A DNA stretch of 64,000 bases from Colius striatus (Eukaryota; Chordata; Aves; Coliiformes; Coliidae). The notes beneath the pieces are model-generated. The model saw only the letters and a list, made by a program, of their open reading frames with translations, did not search any database and had not been told where the DNA came from. Location of the stretch: assembly GCF_028858725.1 (NCBI RefSeq), contig NC_084763.1, positions 5,022,001-5,086,000 on the forward strand. Reading direction: 5' to 3'. This document shows positions 24,284-34,900 of the stretch, one piece after another; the stretch's first letter is position 1, and every line of letters begins with the position of its first letter. A program made the translations under genes and the position numbers.

Positions 24284-25378
24284 CTAGAAGGCAGTGCCAG
24301 CAAAAGACAACTGTGAGGACTTTGTGTGCAGAGAGGAGTGCTTTTCCAAGCTGTGCCCATCGAAACCACCTTTGCAGGCTGACAGAAAACGTGTGTATCT
24401 ACTGAAAGCTTCGTGGAGTTGCTTCTTGAACTTCTGACCCACAAAGGCGTAGATGAAGGGGTTGAGGCAGCAGTGGATGAAGGAGAACGCCTCAGCCAGC
24501 TCCATGGCCAGGTCGAGCCTTTGGCTCGTGTGGCAGTCATCCAGGATGTACATGTACCTCAGAGAGTTCAGAAAAAGGGTGACATTGAGGGGGGTCCAGA
24601 AGAGGAAGAACACAATGACGACGATAAAAACCAGTTTCATTGCCTTGTACTTGTTGTGAGTGTGGCACTTGGGCAGGTTTTTCAAGATGCTGTGGTAGCA
24701 GAAGGTGAGGATGGCAGCGGGGATCAGCCACCCCAGGATATTGACTTCAAAATTGCTGAAGATCTTCCAGCCATTGTCACTGCCAGGATAATGAGGGACA
24801 CACTTAGTCCAGTTATTTTCATTCATTGCCTGGAAAAAAACTAAGTCTGGTGTCGCTGCTAAAATGGCAAGTGCCCAAAGGAGCAGGCTGGTGAGGAGGC
24901 CGTGGGCAGGCGTGCGGATCTGCAGAGCGTGCACGGACTGCACGATGGCCAAGTACCGGTCAATGCTCAGGATGGTGATGAAGAAGGCGCTGCTGTAGAA
25001 GCCAATGAAGTAAGCTGAGCTGATGATTTTACACATGGCATTTCCGAAAGTCCACTGGCTCACGATGGAGTACTGAACCAAGAAAGGGAGGGAGAAAACA
25101 AAGAGGAGGTCAGAGATGGCGAGGTTCAGCAGGTACATGTCGGCCACGGCCTTGACTTTCCTGAGTGTTAGGATCCAAATGACCAAAGCATTTCCCACGA
25201 GGCCAGTCACGAACAGTAGGGAGTACAGCACTGGGAAAAAGGTAGATGCAAATGCTGGGATGTGTCCAAGGCCACAGTTGATGTCCAGATCTGTGTAGAA
25301 GTCCATGTAGTCATAGGCTGCAGAGGTGTTGGGTGTCAGTGACGTGTAATCCTCCTGTTCAAAGATAAAGAAGTTCAT
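24284..25378 (-). CDS. CCR8: C-C chemokine receptor 8-like
   Basis: This is an intact 364-residue chemokine receptor in one coding exon. Seven membrane segments start near residue 42. The extracellular cysteines are C35, C116, C193 and C282. The canonical DRYLAIV is at 140-146 and NPFIY at 306-310. KIFSNFEVNILG before TM5, MYILDDCHTSQRL in ECL3 and VGQKFKKQL after TM7 correspond to the human CCR8 segments KIFTNFKMNILG, MHILDGCSISQQL and VGEKFKKHL, so CCR8 is the best call. Position also fits: in human, CCR8 lies between CX3CR1 and SLC25A38. NTS at 17-19 is a potential N-glycan site. By family knowledge it is a Gi-coupled receptor for CCL1-type ligands on T cells. The start is uncertain: the first residues (MNFFIFEQ) lie over a pyrimidine-rich stretch ending in ACAG, which looks like a splice acceptor, and residues from about 9 (EDYT) align with the human start MDYT. 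The true N-terminus may come from an upstream exon. Confidence 0.9.
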   Translation of the reverse strand: MNFFIFEQEDYTSLTPNTSAAYDYMDFYTDLDINCGLGHIPAFASTFFPVLYSLLFVTGLVGNALVIWILTLRKVKAVADMYLLNLAISDLLFVFSLPFLVQYSIVSQWTFGNAMCKIISSAYFIGFYSSAFFITILSIDRYLAIVQSVHALQIRTPAHGLLTSLLLWALAILAATPDLVFFQAMNENNWTKCVPHYPGSDNGWKIFSNFEVNILGWLIPAAILTFCYHSILKNLPKCHTHNKYKAMKLVFIVVIVFFLFWTPLNVTLFLNSLRYMYILDDCHTSQRLDLAMELAEAFSFIHCCLNPFIYAFVGQKFKKQLHEAFSRYTRFLSACKGGFDGHSLEKHSSLHTKSSQLSFAGTAF

Positions 25379-27192
25379 GAGGCCTCAGTCTCAAATTACC
25401 CTCTTAGTAAATATAATAGGCATGAGTCAGCTCACAGCAAGCCACATGAGGACAAAACAGCTGTGCCTCAGCTGTGCTGGAGGATGCAAATGAATGCGAG
25501 CGACCTGCCCTGCGAGATGTGGGATATGGTTCTTGCACCAGAGGGGCAGAGGACGTTGAGGAAAAGGCAGCCTGTGGTGTTATAGCAGAGGTAACCTGTA
25601 TCTCCCTGCCAGCACCATGTGGACTGCCCAGCCCTGTGCCAGCAGTCCAGGTGAGGCATTGGGGCCAGAGACAGAGAACATCCCCAAGCCAGCAACCAAA
25701 TGGGCATGGCCAGGGGTCTGAGAGCCCCTGACATAGGGTCTTATTCCTTGTTTCTTTCAAAAAGGGGAAAGAGAGCAGGGCTCAGGAAGGAATTGACATG
25801 TAAATGTGAATCTCCCAAAAGCTCCATTTCCAATTAGCTGCGTGCCAGAAATAGCCCTTGATGAGACAAGCAACTTCTGCAGAGGATTCCTGCACAGTTC
25901 AAGCAGGTTTTCAGCCGTAAAGGCACCAGCACATACAGGTCACCAGCGGGTGCTGCACATCACATGCTCTCTCCATCCCAGCAGGGCAGCTTTTCCCAAA
26001 GAGTAGAGGAGGCTTTCTGCCCCTTCCTGCCTCATCCCTAGCAGGAGCTTTGCCCTCTCAGCCTGTGCCAGCACAGACTGCTGCTGCCAGCAGGTCATGC
26101 CCATCAAAACTTTGCTGACAGGGATGGCTGGTTTTCCTTTCCAACACCAGCAGCCTTGCTCTCCTGGCAGCTGTCAGGATGCACCAGCAGCAGTGACCTG
26201 TCCCTTCCCTGCTGCTCCCTGCCCCCTCACAGACCCCCAGCAACAACCACCACATCCCCAGGCAAGACCTGTGGCAGCAAACAGCTAAAGATGATGGGTG
26301 GCAGCACATCTCCTGGCCCCCACTTCTAACACTGCTCCTGCCTATGAACACGGTCTCATCAGCCAAATATATTTTCACTTTGTGGGGGTTTTATCCAGAG
26401 AAAAACAACCACCCTGATTTCTCCTAAACCCTCATCTTTCATACCAGTGCCATGTGTCCTCGTAGGCAAAACTGGATGCTTCAGATGTACTACTGGCCTC
26501 AGCTTGCAGGGCAGCAGCCCAGTGGGAAGCAACTCACCAGCACGTCCTCGAAGCCTCCTCCACTGGACAGGTATGTCAAGTTCCCCTCCATAATCCAACA
26601 CTGTGTCTGAAAGAGGAAACCCAAAAAGATCTGTATATCACAGGTTTTTAAGAAGTGGGCATACCCTCACACATGTACACCAGCAGTATTTACCTTAGCT
26701 TCTGTTGCAATGTCAAACCACAGGCAAGCTTCTCACCGTAGCACTGCAGTCATCAAATGCCTTTGCCTCTGTGTGATAGGTCTTACATTAAAGACACACC
26801 AAACCCCAAGCCAATGAGTTCAGGCTCCGTGCTTAGACAAATGGAAATGTGAGAGGTTTATCTTGAATAATCAGTAAGTCTTTTTCACTTTGAGCATTTA
26901 TAGCAACATCAGTGGAAGAGATTCGCAATTTCCCGTCTGTAAAACGCTCCCATCCCTCACCTGAGTGCCCCATCCTGCCTGCCACCAGTCCTGCTGGCTG
27001 AGACAGAGGAAGCTGAGCTGCCTCTCCTCTGCTCTAAGGACTTTTGGTGAAGATGTCTGTGTGGGGGATGGCTCAGTGCTGCCCAACAGCCAGCGATGGC
27101 CAAGGGCACCATGTTTGCTTTAACACTTTGCTTTGGAAGGTGCCTTCCCCCTGCAGCCAGCCCCACACAGACAGAAGTACCCAAGAGAGCTG
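25379..27192. other. Upstream flank of CCR8, no gene recognised
   Basis: May contain a 5' UTR exon and promoter for CCR8, but none can be identified by inspection. No repeat was recognised. Confidence 0.45.
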
Positions 27193-27290
27193 ATCATAGA
27201 ATCATAGAACCATTTAGGTTGGAAAAGACCTTTAAGATCATCAAATCCAACTGTAAACCTAACACTGCCAAGCCTCTATCGCCCTTCTTT
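27193..27290 (-). repeat. CR1-like 3' end of a different subfamily (antisense)
   Basis: ATCATAGAATCATAGAACCA followed by TTTAGGTTGGAAAAGACC and TAACACTGCCAAGCC. This is the form typical of an avian CR1 subfamily distinct from the GGAAGGGACC type that dominates this window. Confidence 0.75.
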
Positions 27291-27743
27291 CCCAAAACAT
27301 CCTCCCTGCAGGATGCTCTCATAGACTAACACTGAAATAAAACCTTGAACAGCACTGGATTTCCACCAGACCTGCTGAGGCCTCATCCTCACCCAACATG
27401 GTTTACACCCCACAGCTCTCTCTGATCTCTCCCCACAATTCCTGGGGTCAGGCTTCGTCCCCAGCCAGATGTGCCAAAGGGCACCTCTGCTTGCAGCTCC
27501 TGAGCCCAGGAACCATGCAAATTGGCCACTAGCCCTGGAGGGAGGTGGCCAGTGCCCTCCTCCACTTTCAAAAAGTGAAGTCAGTGAGAGGAGAAGGCAG
27601 AGGAGCAGGCAGCAGGTGCCCAGGAGGAGCAGGCAGGGCTGGCAGCGTGCCCCAGCCCTGGGCAGGATGCCCTGCTCTCTCGCCTGCCCACTCCTTGGCC
27701 TCGCAGGTGCACTCCTGGTGTCACGGCAGAGGGAAAATGTGAG
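27291..27743. other. Intergenic stretch, nothing recognised
   Basis: Lies between two short CR1 tails. The longer overlapping open frames on both strands resemble no family I know. Confidence 0.45.
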
Positions 27744-27802
27744 TAATGGCATGAGATAACCTTTAAAGGTCTCTTCCAACCTAAACTATTCAATGATTCT
27801 CT
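27744..27802 (+). repeat. Short CR1 3' tail
   Basis: GATAACCTTTAAAGGTCTCT, then TCCAACCTAAACTATTCAATGATTC in register with CR1 ends. Only about 60 bases. Confidence 0.65.
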
Positions 27803-29913
27803 GACATAAGCGTTCTGGATAGAGCCTCACCAGAAAACTCCCTGCAGGCACTGCAGAGCCAAACCCTCCCAAGTTACAGCAGGGTCCTGGTCTGCAGCAC
27901 AGCAGCACACAGCCCCTGTGGGATCCTTTTGGCTCTTGTCAAGAGCTAGAAAATGCCTTTCTTAACTCAAAGCCACAAATTTCTCACCTTCAGGAGCCAG
28001 GTGGTTGGTCTGGCCGCAGGGGTGCAGAGAGGGAGGTGGTGCTGGCTGCAAACACGCTCGCCAGCCTCAGCTCTGCCTCTCAGGGCTCACCAGCAGCTCC
28101 TCTCCTGCAGCAGTGCAGCTTTGTGCAGTCCTGGGGCCTCAGTGGTAATTCCACAAACCAAGCAATGGTTAGTTAGTAATTTGCAATTACAATACCTCTA
28201 TGCCATTCTAAATGGCTACTATGCATGGTCTAAGAGGGTCTTTGGTGGTTTCTGGTGGTCCTTCGTGACTCAGTGGTCACCATCGCCCCCTACTGCAATT
28301 ACCTTCCAACTAGTTTCTTCATTAGTTGGCCAGGCACAAGTGGTTCGTCGCAGTCTCTTGACTCTACTTCCCATCAATCCTACCCTGCTGTCTGCTTTTG
28401 ACATGCCTATACAATAGTGAATTGCTCCAAGCTTGATCTTTGTTCTTACAGTGTTCCTAACAAAGTTGCCCTCATTCTTTTGACAGTCTGACAGCAATCT
28501 GGCTGCTGTCCAGACCTGCCATGGAGAGGTGGCCGCTGCACAGCCTCAGCTCCAACACGGTGGTGGGCTTGTTGAGCAGTGCTGTCACTGGGAATTATGT
28601 GGGGGGTGTGAGGAGGTGTCTCTCCTGAGCTGGCAGTGTCTCAAAGCAATGTTTGGCTCTGCAGAGGCCTGTGTCCTTCAGGAGTGTCAGTGACGCTTCA
28701 CCTTTCAATCCCTGTCTCTAGCAGCTGGGGAATTTGGGACTGTAAGGACACCATAGTGTGAGATGTGGGGGCAGAAAAGCCCACGGTTTGAGAGTCATCC
28801 TGCACTTAAAGCCAACAGTGCCTGGGCACCCCAGCTGCAGGCACCAGCCTGGATCCAGAAGGTGCACCTAATTTTTCCCTCCCCACCCTTTTAATGAAGA
28901 ATAAATGTGACTCCCTCTGGTGTCTGGAAAGCCATCAGAGCCCAGTCGTCTCCTCGCATCGCTCCAGGAGCGTGACCCAAAGGGCTGAGGCTCCCTCTGC
29001 TGGGTTTTCTTTCAGAAGTGAGGCACAGAAATCATCCCTGCAGAGAGATGTGCATGATCGGCAGTGCTCCCCCACCTCCTCATTCATCATGAGGCTCATT
29101 TTAAGGGAGAAAAACACTTTCAGGTCCATCTTCTCCAGGAAACTGGAGACAGCTGTTACTGACAGGGTTTTGTGCTGGAAGAGCTCTTTCCTGGGATGTG
29201 AGAAGTCCTGGCTTTTCTCTGTAAAACAGTAAAAGTGTTTGTAGCTCCACCCAAAGCCACGGAGAGAGAGGAGCCAGGAACACCACTCTCAGCTCCAACC
29301 AAATCCTCAGCTCCATACAGAAACATTTCAAATGCACCACTTGTGTTTGTCGGCCTAGTTAGACTTGTTAAGATCACTCCTCTAAATAAGCAACTGCACA
29401 TGTTTTTATTGTGTCTTCAGAGGATAGACATCGCCATGGTGAAAGTCAGAATTGGTTCTGAGAACAAGACATCCCCTTAAGTGCTGGGGTACCTACCCAG
29501 CCGCACCAGCACTGCAGAAACACGCCAAAGGAGCTTTCTCAAACCCAGCCAGCTTCCTTATCTAATCAGTGATGATGTATTGGTAGCAAGGGGGCTGCCG
29601 TGTGGGCTTCTGTGAGAAGATGCCACAAGCTGACTCCAAGACAGATCTGCCACTAGCCAAAGCTGAGCCCATCAGAAACGTCGGTGGTTCCTCTGTGATA
29701 AGGTATTTAAAAAGTAAGGGGGAAATGCTGCACAACAGCAGCTGTGAGAAAGCAGTAAGAGTACATGAGAGAAACAGCCCTGCAGATACCATGGTCAGAG
29801 GAGGGAGAGTTGTTGCTCCAGGTGCTGGAGAAGATTTCCCTGCAGCCCATGGGGACACAAGTTATCCCCCATGGAAGTCCTCAGTGGAGTATGGTGTGAG
29901 CTAGGGAAAGGGG
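27803..29913. other. Intergenic stretch with one compositionally distinct patch
   Basis: No gene is recognised. The part from about 28148 to 28506 is more AT-rich and differs in texture from its flanks. It may be an old interspersed element that I cannot name. Confidence 0.45.
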
Positions 29914-30172
29914 GCTGGGGTAATGGACATAAGCTGGAACACAGAAAAGTTTCACTTAAACACAAGGAAAAACACGTTTGGTGCTGAGGTGAGGGAGCCC
30001 TGGCCCAGGCTGCCCAGGGAGGGTGTGGAGGCTCTTTCTTGGGAGGTTTCCAAACCCGCCTGGACACATTCCTGTGCCCCCTGAGCGAGGGGAACCTGCT
30101 TTAGCAGGGGTTTGGGCTGGATGATTATTCTAGAGGTCTCTTCCAGCCCCTACCATCCTATGACTCTATGAA
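29914..30172 (+). repeat. CR1 LINE 3' end fragment
   Basis: Sense CR1 from the region encoding HKLEHxKFHLNTR-like residues through the GGCTGCCCAGGGAGGGTGTG block to the CCATCCTATGACTCTATG tail. Confidence 0.9.
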
Positions 30173-30900
30173 AGAAGCAACAGGAGGAATGGGGTTGAGC
30201 AGATCCCCTTTTCCATGAGTTGGGAAGCAGTCAGTTAATGAAATGTAAGACAGTCACTCCCTGGAGGAGGAAGCTGCATAAGGAGAGAGGAGCTTGCAAA
30301 AGGGAAGGTGGAGTCGCTAACACAGAGCTTTTGCTAGCCTGTGTGTTACATTTTATTACTGTCCCTCTTTCTTAAGGATCTGCCACATGGCAAAGCAATC
30401 AAACAAGAGCAAGAGGTTTGTGCACGTGGTTATCGCTGCGCCCAGGATTTTGTTTCTAGGATCAGCCCAAACTAGGTGGAGTGTGAGGTGTCTCAGCTGT
30501 GAGGTGTCTCAGTTGTGAGGTGTCTGGATGTGATGCCCCTTACAGGTCACAGCAAGCTTCCAGGCAAGGTTCTCAGAAAAGCAGCTTGCCAAAGGCGCTT
30601 TGTGCTCCTCCCAGCCTCCTGCTTCGCTGATAAGCAGCAGCTGGCTCTGCAGATGCCGTGGAGATGGCACAGAGCTGACGCAGGTCAAAACCAGAAGCGT
30701 CTCGTTTCGGCACATCACATTCAATGCTCTGGAAACACAGCCTTTCTCTGCTCCAGGCCCAGGATGTGGAAGGCCAAATGGAAACACTGGTGGTAAGAAA
30801 GCAACGTGTTTATGAACGCCATAGTCTCCATGGCAAGGTGGTTGTGGAGGTGGCTGTGGGAAGCCACGAAGACTACTCATTATAAATATTATATATTAGT
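30173..30900. other. Intergenic stretch with a 16-bp short tandem repeat
   Basis: No gene is recognised. Near 30484-30526 the unit TGAGGTGTCTCAGCTG repeats about 2.6 times with a 16-base period. Confidence 0.5.
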
Positions 30901-31452
30901 GTGGCCAGTGGGCCCAGGGCAGTGATTGTCCCCTTGTACTCTGCACTGGTGTGGCTGCAGCTCAAGGGCTGTGTTCAGTGCCGGGTCCCTCACTGCCACA
31001 GGGACACTGAGGGGCTGCAGCGTGGCCAGAGCCGGGCACAGAGCTGGGAAAGGGGCTGGAGCACAAGGGTGCTGGGGAGGGGCTGAGGGAATGGGGGTGT
31101 TTTAGTCTGGAGGACACTGAGGGGAGACACAAGCGCTCTCTGTAATTACTTGATAGGTTATAGAGAGTTAGGGGTCAGTCTCTTCTCCCGAGTGACAGGA
31201 CAAGAGGAAACGGCCTCAGGTTGTGCCAGGGGAGGCTGAGGTTGGAGCTGAGGCAGAACTGTTTCCCTGAGAGGGGTGTGAGCCCCTGTGCCAGGCTGCC
31301 CAGGGAGCTGGGGGAGTGCCCAGCCCTGGAGGGATCCCAGGGCCGTGGAGCTGAGGTGCTGAGGGCCGTGGGGTAGTGGTGGCTGTGGCAGGGTGAGGGG
31401 AGGGCTTGGACTCCAGGAGCCTAAAGGGCTTTTCCAACCAAAACGATCCTCT
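30901..31452 (+). repeat. CR1 LINE 3' end, GC-rich older subfamily
   Basis: Sense orientation. It starts in the ORF2 segment equivalent to LYSALVWLQLKGCVQ, contains GTGACAGGACAAGAGGAAAC and GCCAGGCTGCCCAGGGAGCT, and ends with GGCTTTTCCAACCAAAACGA. It is diverged from the other copies. It ends about 100 bases before the SLC25A38 CpG island, so it sits next to the promoter. Confidence 0.85.
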
Positions 31453-31554
31453 GAAACTGTCCCCTTCCCGCTGCTTCGTATCTAACAGAGCCCACGGGGC
31501 CTGGATGTGTAACAGCAGAGAGCCGTGACGCCGGCGGCACAGCAAGGGTTAAGA

Positions 31555-31990
31555 GCGGAGGCGCGTGCGCAGCCGGTGCCCCGGGCGGGCCGCGGGAGGG
31601 CGGGGCGGGGCGGGGCGGGGCGGGCGTCACGCGCTGCCGCTGCGCTCAGTGGCCGCCGCCGCCGCCGCGCTCAGGGCGATGCCGGCGCGAGAGGCCGAGG
31701 TAGCGGCGCGCGGCCTGCTGGGGCCTTCCGCTGCCGCCGGGCCCGCCCGGGAGCCCCGCGGCACCGAACGGCACGGCGAGGGGAGGGGAGGCTGCCCGAG
31801 GGACGGGAGGGAGGCTCGGGGCCTGCCCCGTAACGGTGTGCCCGGGTGAAGGCTGAGGCTGCTGCCGCGTTCGTGCGGAGGGTCGGGGCGGGTTTTGCGG
31901 CGGGGGCCGGAGGCGGTGGGTGTGAGGCAGCCGTGTGCAGCTCGCCGCCGAAGGGGCGGCTCTGGCTGTTGGAGCGTCCCTGCAGAACGC
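31555..31990 (+). promoter_or_regulatory. CpG-island promoter of SLC25A38
   Basis: A very CpG-rich block surrounds the inferred first coding exon. GCGCGTGCGCA at 31561-31571 matches the NRF1 core, a factor typical of nuclear genes for mitochondrial proteins. A run of tandem GGGGC/GGCGG boxes (Sp1/KLF type) follows at about 31598-31625. There is no TATA box. The site matches are by eye, but placement immediately 5' of exon 1 supports promoter function. Confidence 0.75.
31679..31699 (+). CDS. SLC25A38: SLC25A38 coding exon 1 (inferred)
   Basis: ATG in a GGGCGATGC context encodes MPAREAE and ends at GAG|GTAGCG. Phase 0 agrees with exon 2. A second possible donor near 31845 would put exon 2 out of frame. 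Confidence 0.6.
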
Positions 31991-34900
31991 AGCGTGCTGC
32001 ACAAACCGTCCCTGCCCAGCTTCTGCTTCCAGGGGCGTACAGACTTCTTCCTTAACAAAGCAGGCTGCCCAGGGATGGTGTGGAGGCTCCTCAGGAGGTT
32101 TCCAAACCCTTCTGGCCACGTTCCTGTGCCTCCTGATGGAGAGGAAACTGCTTCAGCAGGGGCCCGGGCTGGATGAGCTCTAGAGATCCCTTCCAACCCC
32201 CTCCACTCTATGATTCTATGGTTCCCTATTAAAAAAACCCCACACAACTCTCCACCCTGCTGTTGGTGGTTTAAGCCTTCAGCTTTACCCCCTGGGAAGT
32301 GCTGTGAAGCAGCAGCTGGTGTGCAGAGGAAAAGCAGGCCTTAGCTGAGCCATCCGTGCAGCACTTTGAGTTCTTTCAGCTGAATGATGTGGTGGGCACT
32401 TTTAAGGGAGAGCCTCACTAGTGCCTGTGGCAGTGGGGAGACCTTAGTGTGCACTGAGGAGAAAGGGCTGGAGGTGCTTCCAGCCAGGTGCTGAGCAGAG
32501 GTAGATGGAACTGGGGCTGAGGCACAGGTAATTAAGGGAGTGGTGGGACAAGAGCACCCATTTCTTTTCCGGTGGCAGATGGTTACCAGATAATACATTT
32601 GATGTTCAGGAAACTCCTTCTAGCCACCAAGGAGTTTCTGGAACAATCTCCCAGGAAAGGCAGAGGGATTGAAAACCATAAATAAAACTTAGGGTCTGAA
32701 GAGGTTTCCTATGCCCTGAGCAGCAGTCCTCAGCATCTGGGGTCAGCTCATCCTCCTGTCCTGTAACATGACATTTTATCTGCTTGTGCCATTATTAATT
32801 AAATGGCCACTTCAAGTCCTTTTCTTCATCTTCCAGATGCATCCCGTCCTAAAGGCCTTTGTGTGTGGCTCCATCAGTGGGACTTGCTCCACGCTCCTCT
32901 TCCAACCCCTTGACCTGCTGAAAACCCGCCTGCAAACTCTGCAGCCTGCTGTGAATGGGTGAGAGAGTGGGGATGCCCCACCATAGGCTTCTGCCTCATT
33001 TGCTGTCTGGGGCTTGGAGTTGTTAAGTGGGATACTGAGACTCTGAAAGAGGATATGTGTTTTTGTGGCATGGAGGAGAATCGATGTTTTGCTTCAGAAA
33101 AGAGCAACTGACTGCCTTTGTGAGTGCTGCTTTAAGAACGTTCAAGCTCAGCGTTTGTCTGTACTCATCTGAGAGACTGGTGTTTGCTGTGATTTCACAG
33201 GGTGCCCTCTGCCTGAAAAGTCCTGTGTGTTGTCACAAAACTTTTCCATGCTCCTGTTTGCTTGGTGTATTCAACCATGGCTACACCTGCTGCTAACAAA
33301 TGCAGTGAGCAACTATAAATGCTAACTAGAGAAACCTCTAATGTGTGCTACTAGCAGTGGAAAAGAAGAAGGTGACAGAGAAGCCCTGCAGATAGTGACC
33401 AAGCGCTGCAGGCTGAGTTGACAGAGAGCGCCTTGGAGGTGCTGGGGCAATGCACAGAGCTGTGAGTGAAAGGGGGTTACTGCAAAGTGCATCTGCCAGA
33501 GAGCAGCAGCAGGGCATCTCTGTAGTTCCCCTCTTGTCTCTCTCTCAGGTCCGGTCGTGCTGGGATGGTGACGCTGCTCTTTAGGGTTGTCCGTACAGAG
33601 AGTCTTCTGGGGCTCTGGAAAGGTGTCTCTCCTGTAAGTGATGGTTTTTACTATGACTTCTAAACAAATAAGTAAATAGATAAACCTACTGTTTATGACA
33701 AACCATGACTGCCTGGATTTGTACAATTTGATGTGTACAAGCCAGCTCTTGTATGATTATGAACAGAACCATGTGATTCAGGTGAAATCCTGTTTTCAGG
33801 GGTTAATGTTGTGAATGCCACTGATTTGGTCACTGCAGTGGCTTTGCAGTCCCAACCAGATGAATCACAGAATGGTAGAGGTTGGAAGGGACCTTTAGAG
33901 ATCATCCAGTCCAACCCCCCTGCAGAAGCAGGTCCCACCTAGATCAGGTCACACAGGAATGTGTCCAGGCCAGTCTTGAAGCCCTCCAAGGAAGGAGCCT
34001 CCACACCCTCCCTGGGCAGCCTGTGCCAGGGCTCCCTCAGTCTCACAGTGAAACAGTTTTTCCTTGAGTTTAAATGGAGCTTTTTGTGTTCCAGCTTCAT
34101 CCCATCACCCCTTGTCCTGTTGCTGGATACCATAGAAAAAAGTGCTGCCCCAAACTCCTGACACCCAGCATTTAAATACTTGTAAATATGAATTAGATCC
34201 CCCCTCAGTCTCCTCTTCTGCAGACTAAATACTTGAACACACTTGAATACTTCTGCAAATGTGGGGTGACAACTACACCAGCTTCATTTTGGTTTGGAGG
34301 GTCTTATTCCTAGAAAACTGCCATTGAGGAAATGCATTAGATCTTGGCACCCTTTGAATCAGTTGACTCTTGGTGCTGTTAGTGTTTTTTACCTTTTCTT
34401 TCCTCAGCTTGTTGGCTTTAATGACTTCTTTGTTTCCTACAAAGCTTTCTGCCAAGCTTAACAGGTCTCAGAAATGTTCTCTGGTAGATGTTGTCTAACA
34501 TATACCCTTTCCTTTCTCCATCTGCTTCCTCCTCAAGTCCTTTGCAAGATGTATTCCTGGGGTTGGGATTTACTTCAGCACTTTGTACATGATGAAGCAA
34601 AAGCTTCTAGTGGAGCGTTCACCCACAGCCCTGGAGTCTGTGTTTCTGGGAGCCACTGCACGTGCGGTTTCTGGAGTGTGCATGTTGCCAGTAACTGTAG
34701 TGAAGACCCGATACGAGGCAAGTATGACTTTCTAATTGGCTCTGTTAATGATTTCACAGCCCTTCCTGGTGATGAAAAAGAAATTGTTCTGTTTCTGGAA
34801 GGTTTACTGCCACGTGAGTACAGCCAGGCATGTGGTCCCAATCTCATCCTGGCTCACACGTTGTGCAGGAAATAGCATTATCAATTTAGACAAGAAGAAA

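Noticed and set aside
31627-32247. Minus-strand open frames of 206 and 157 codons over SLC25A38 exon 1
   Set aside because: CpG-island shadow frames joined to antisense CR1; no family resemblance.
34474-34875. 133-codon plus-strand frame overlapping SLC25A38 exon 4
   Set aside because: Wrong frame of a real exon; the protein match is in another frame bounded by splice sites.
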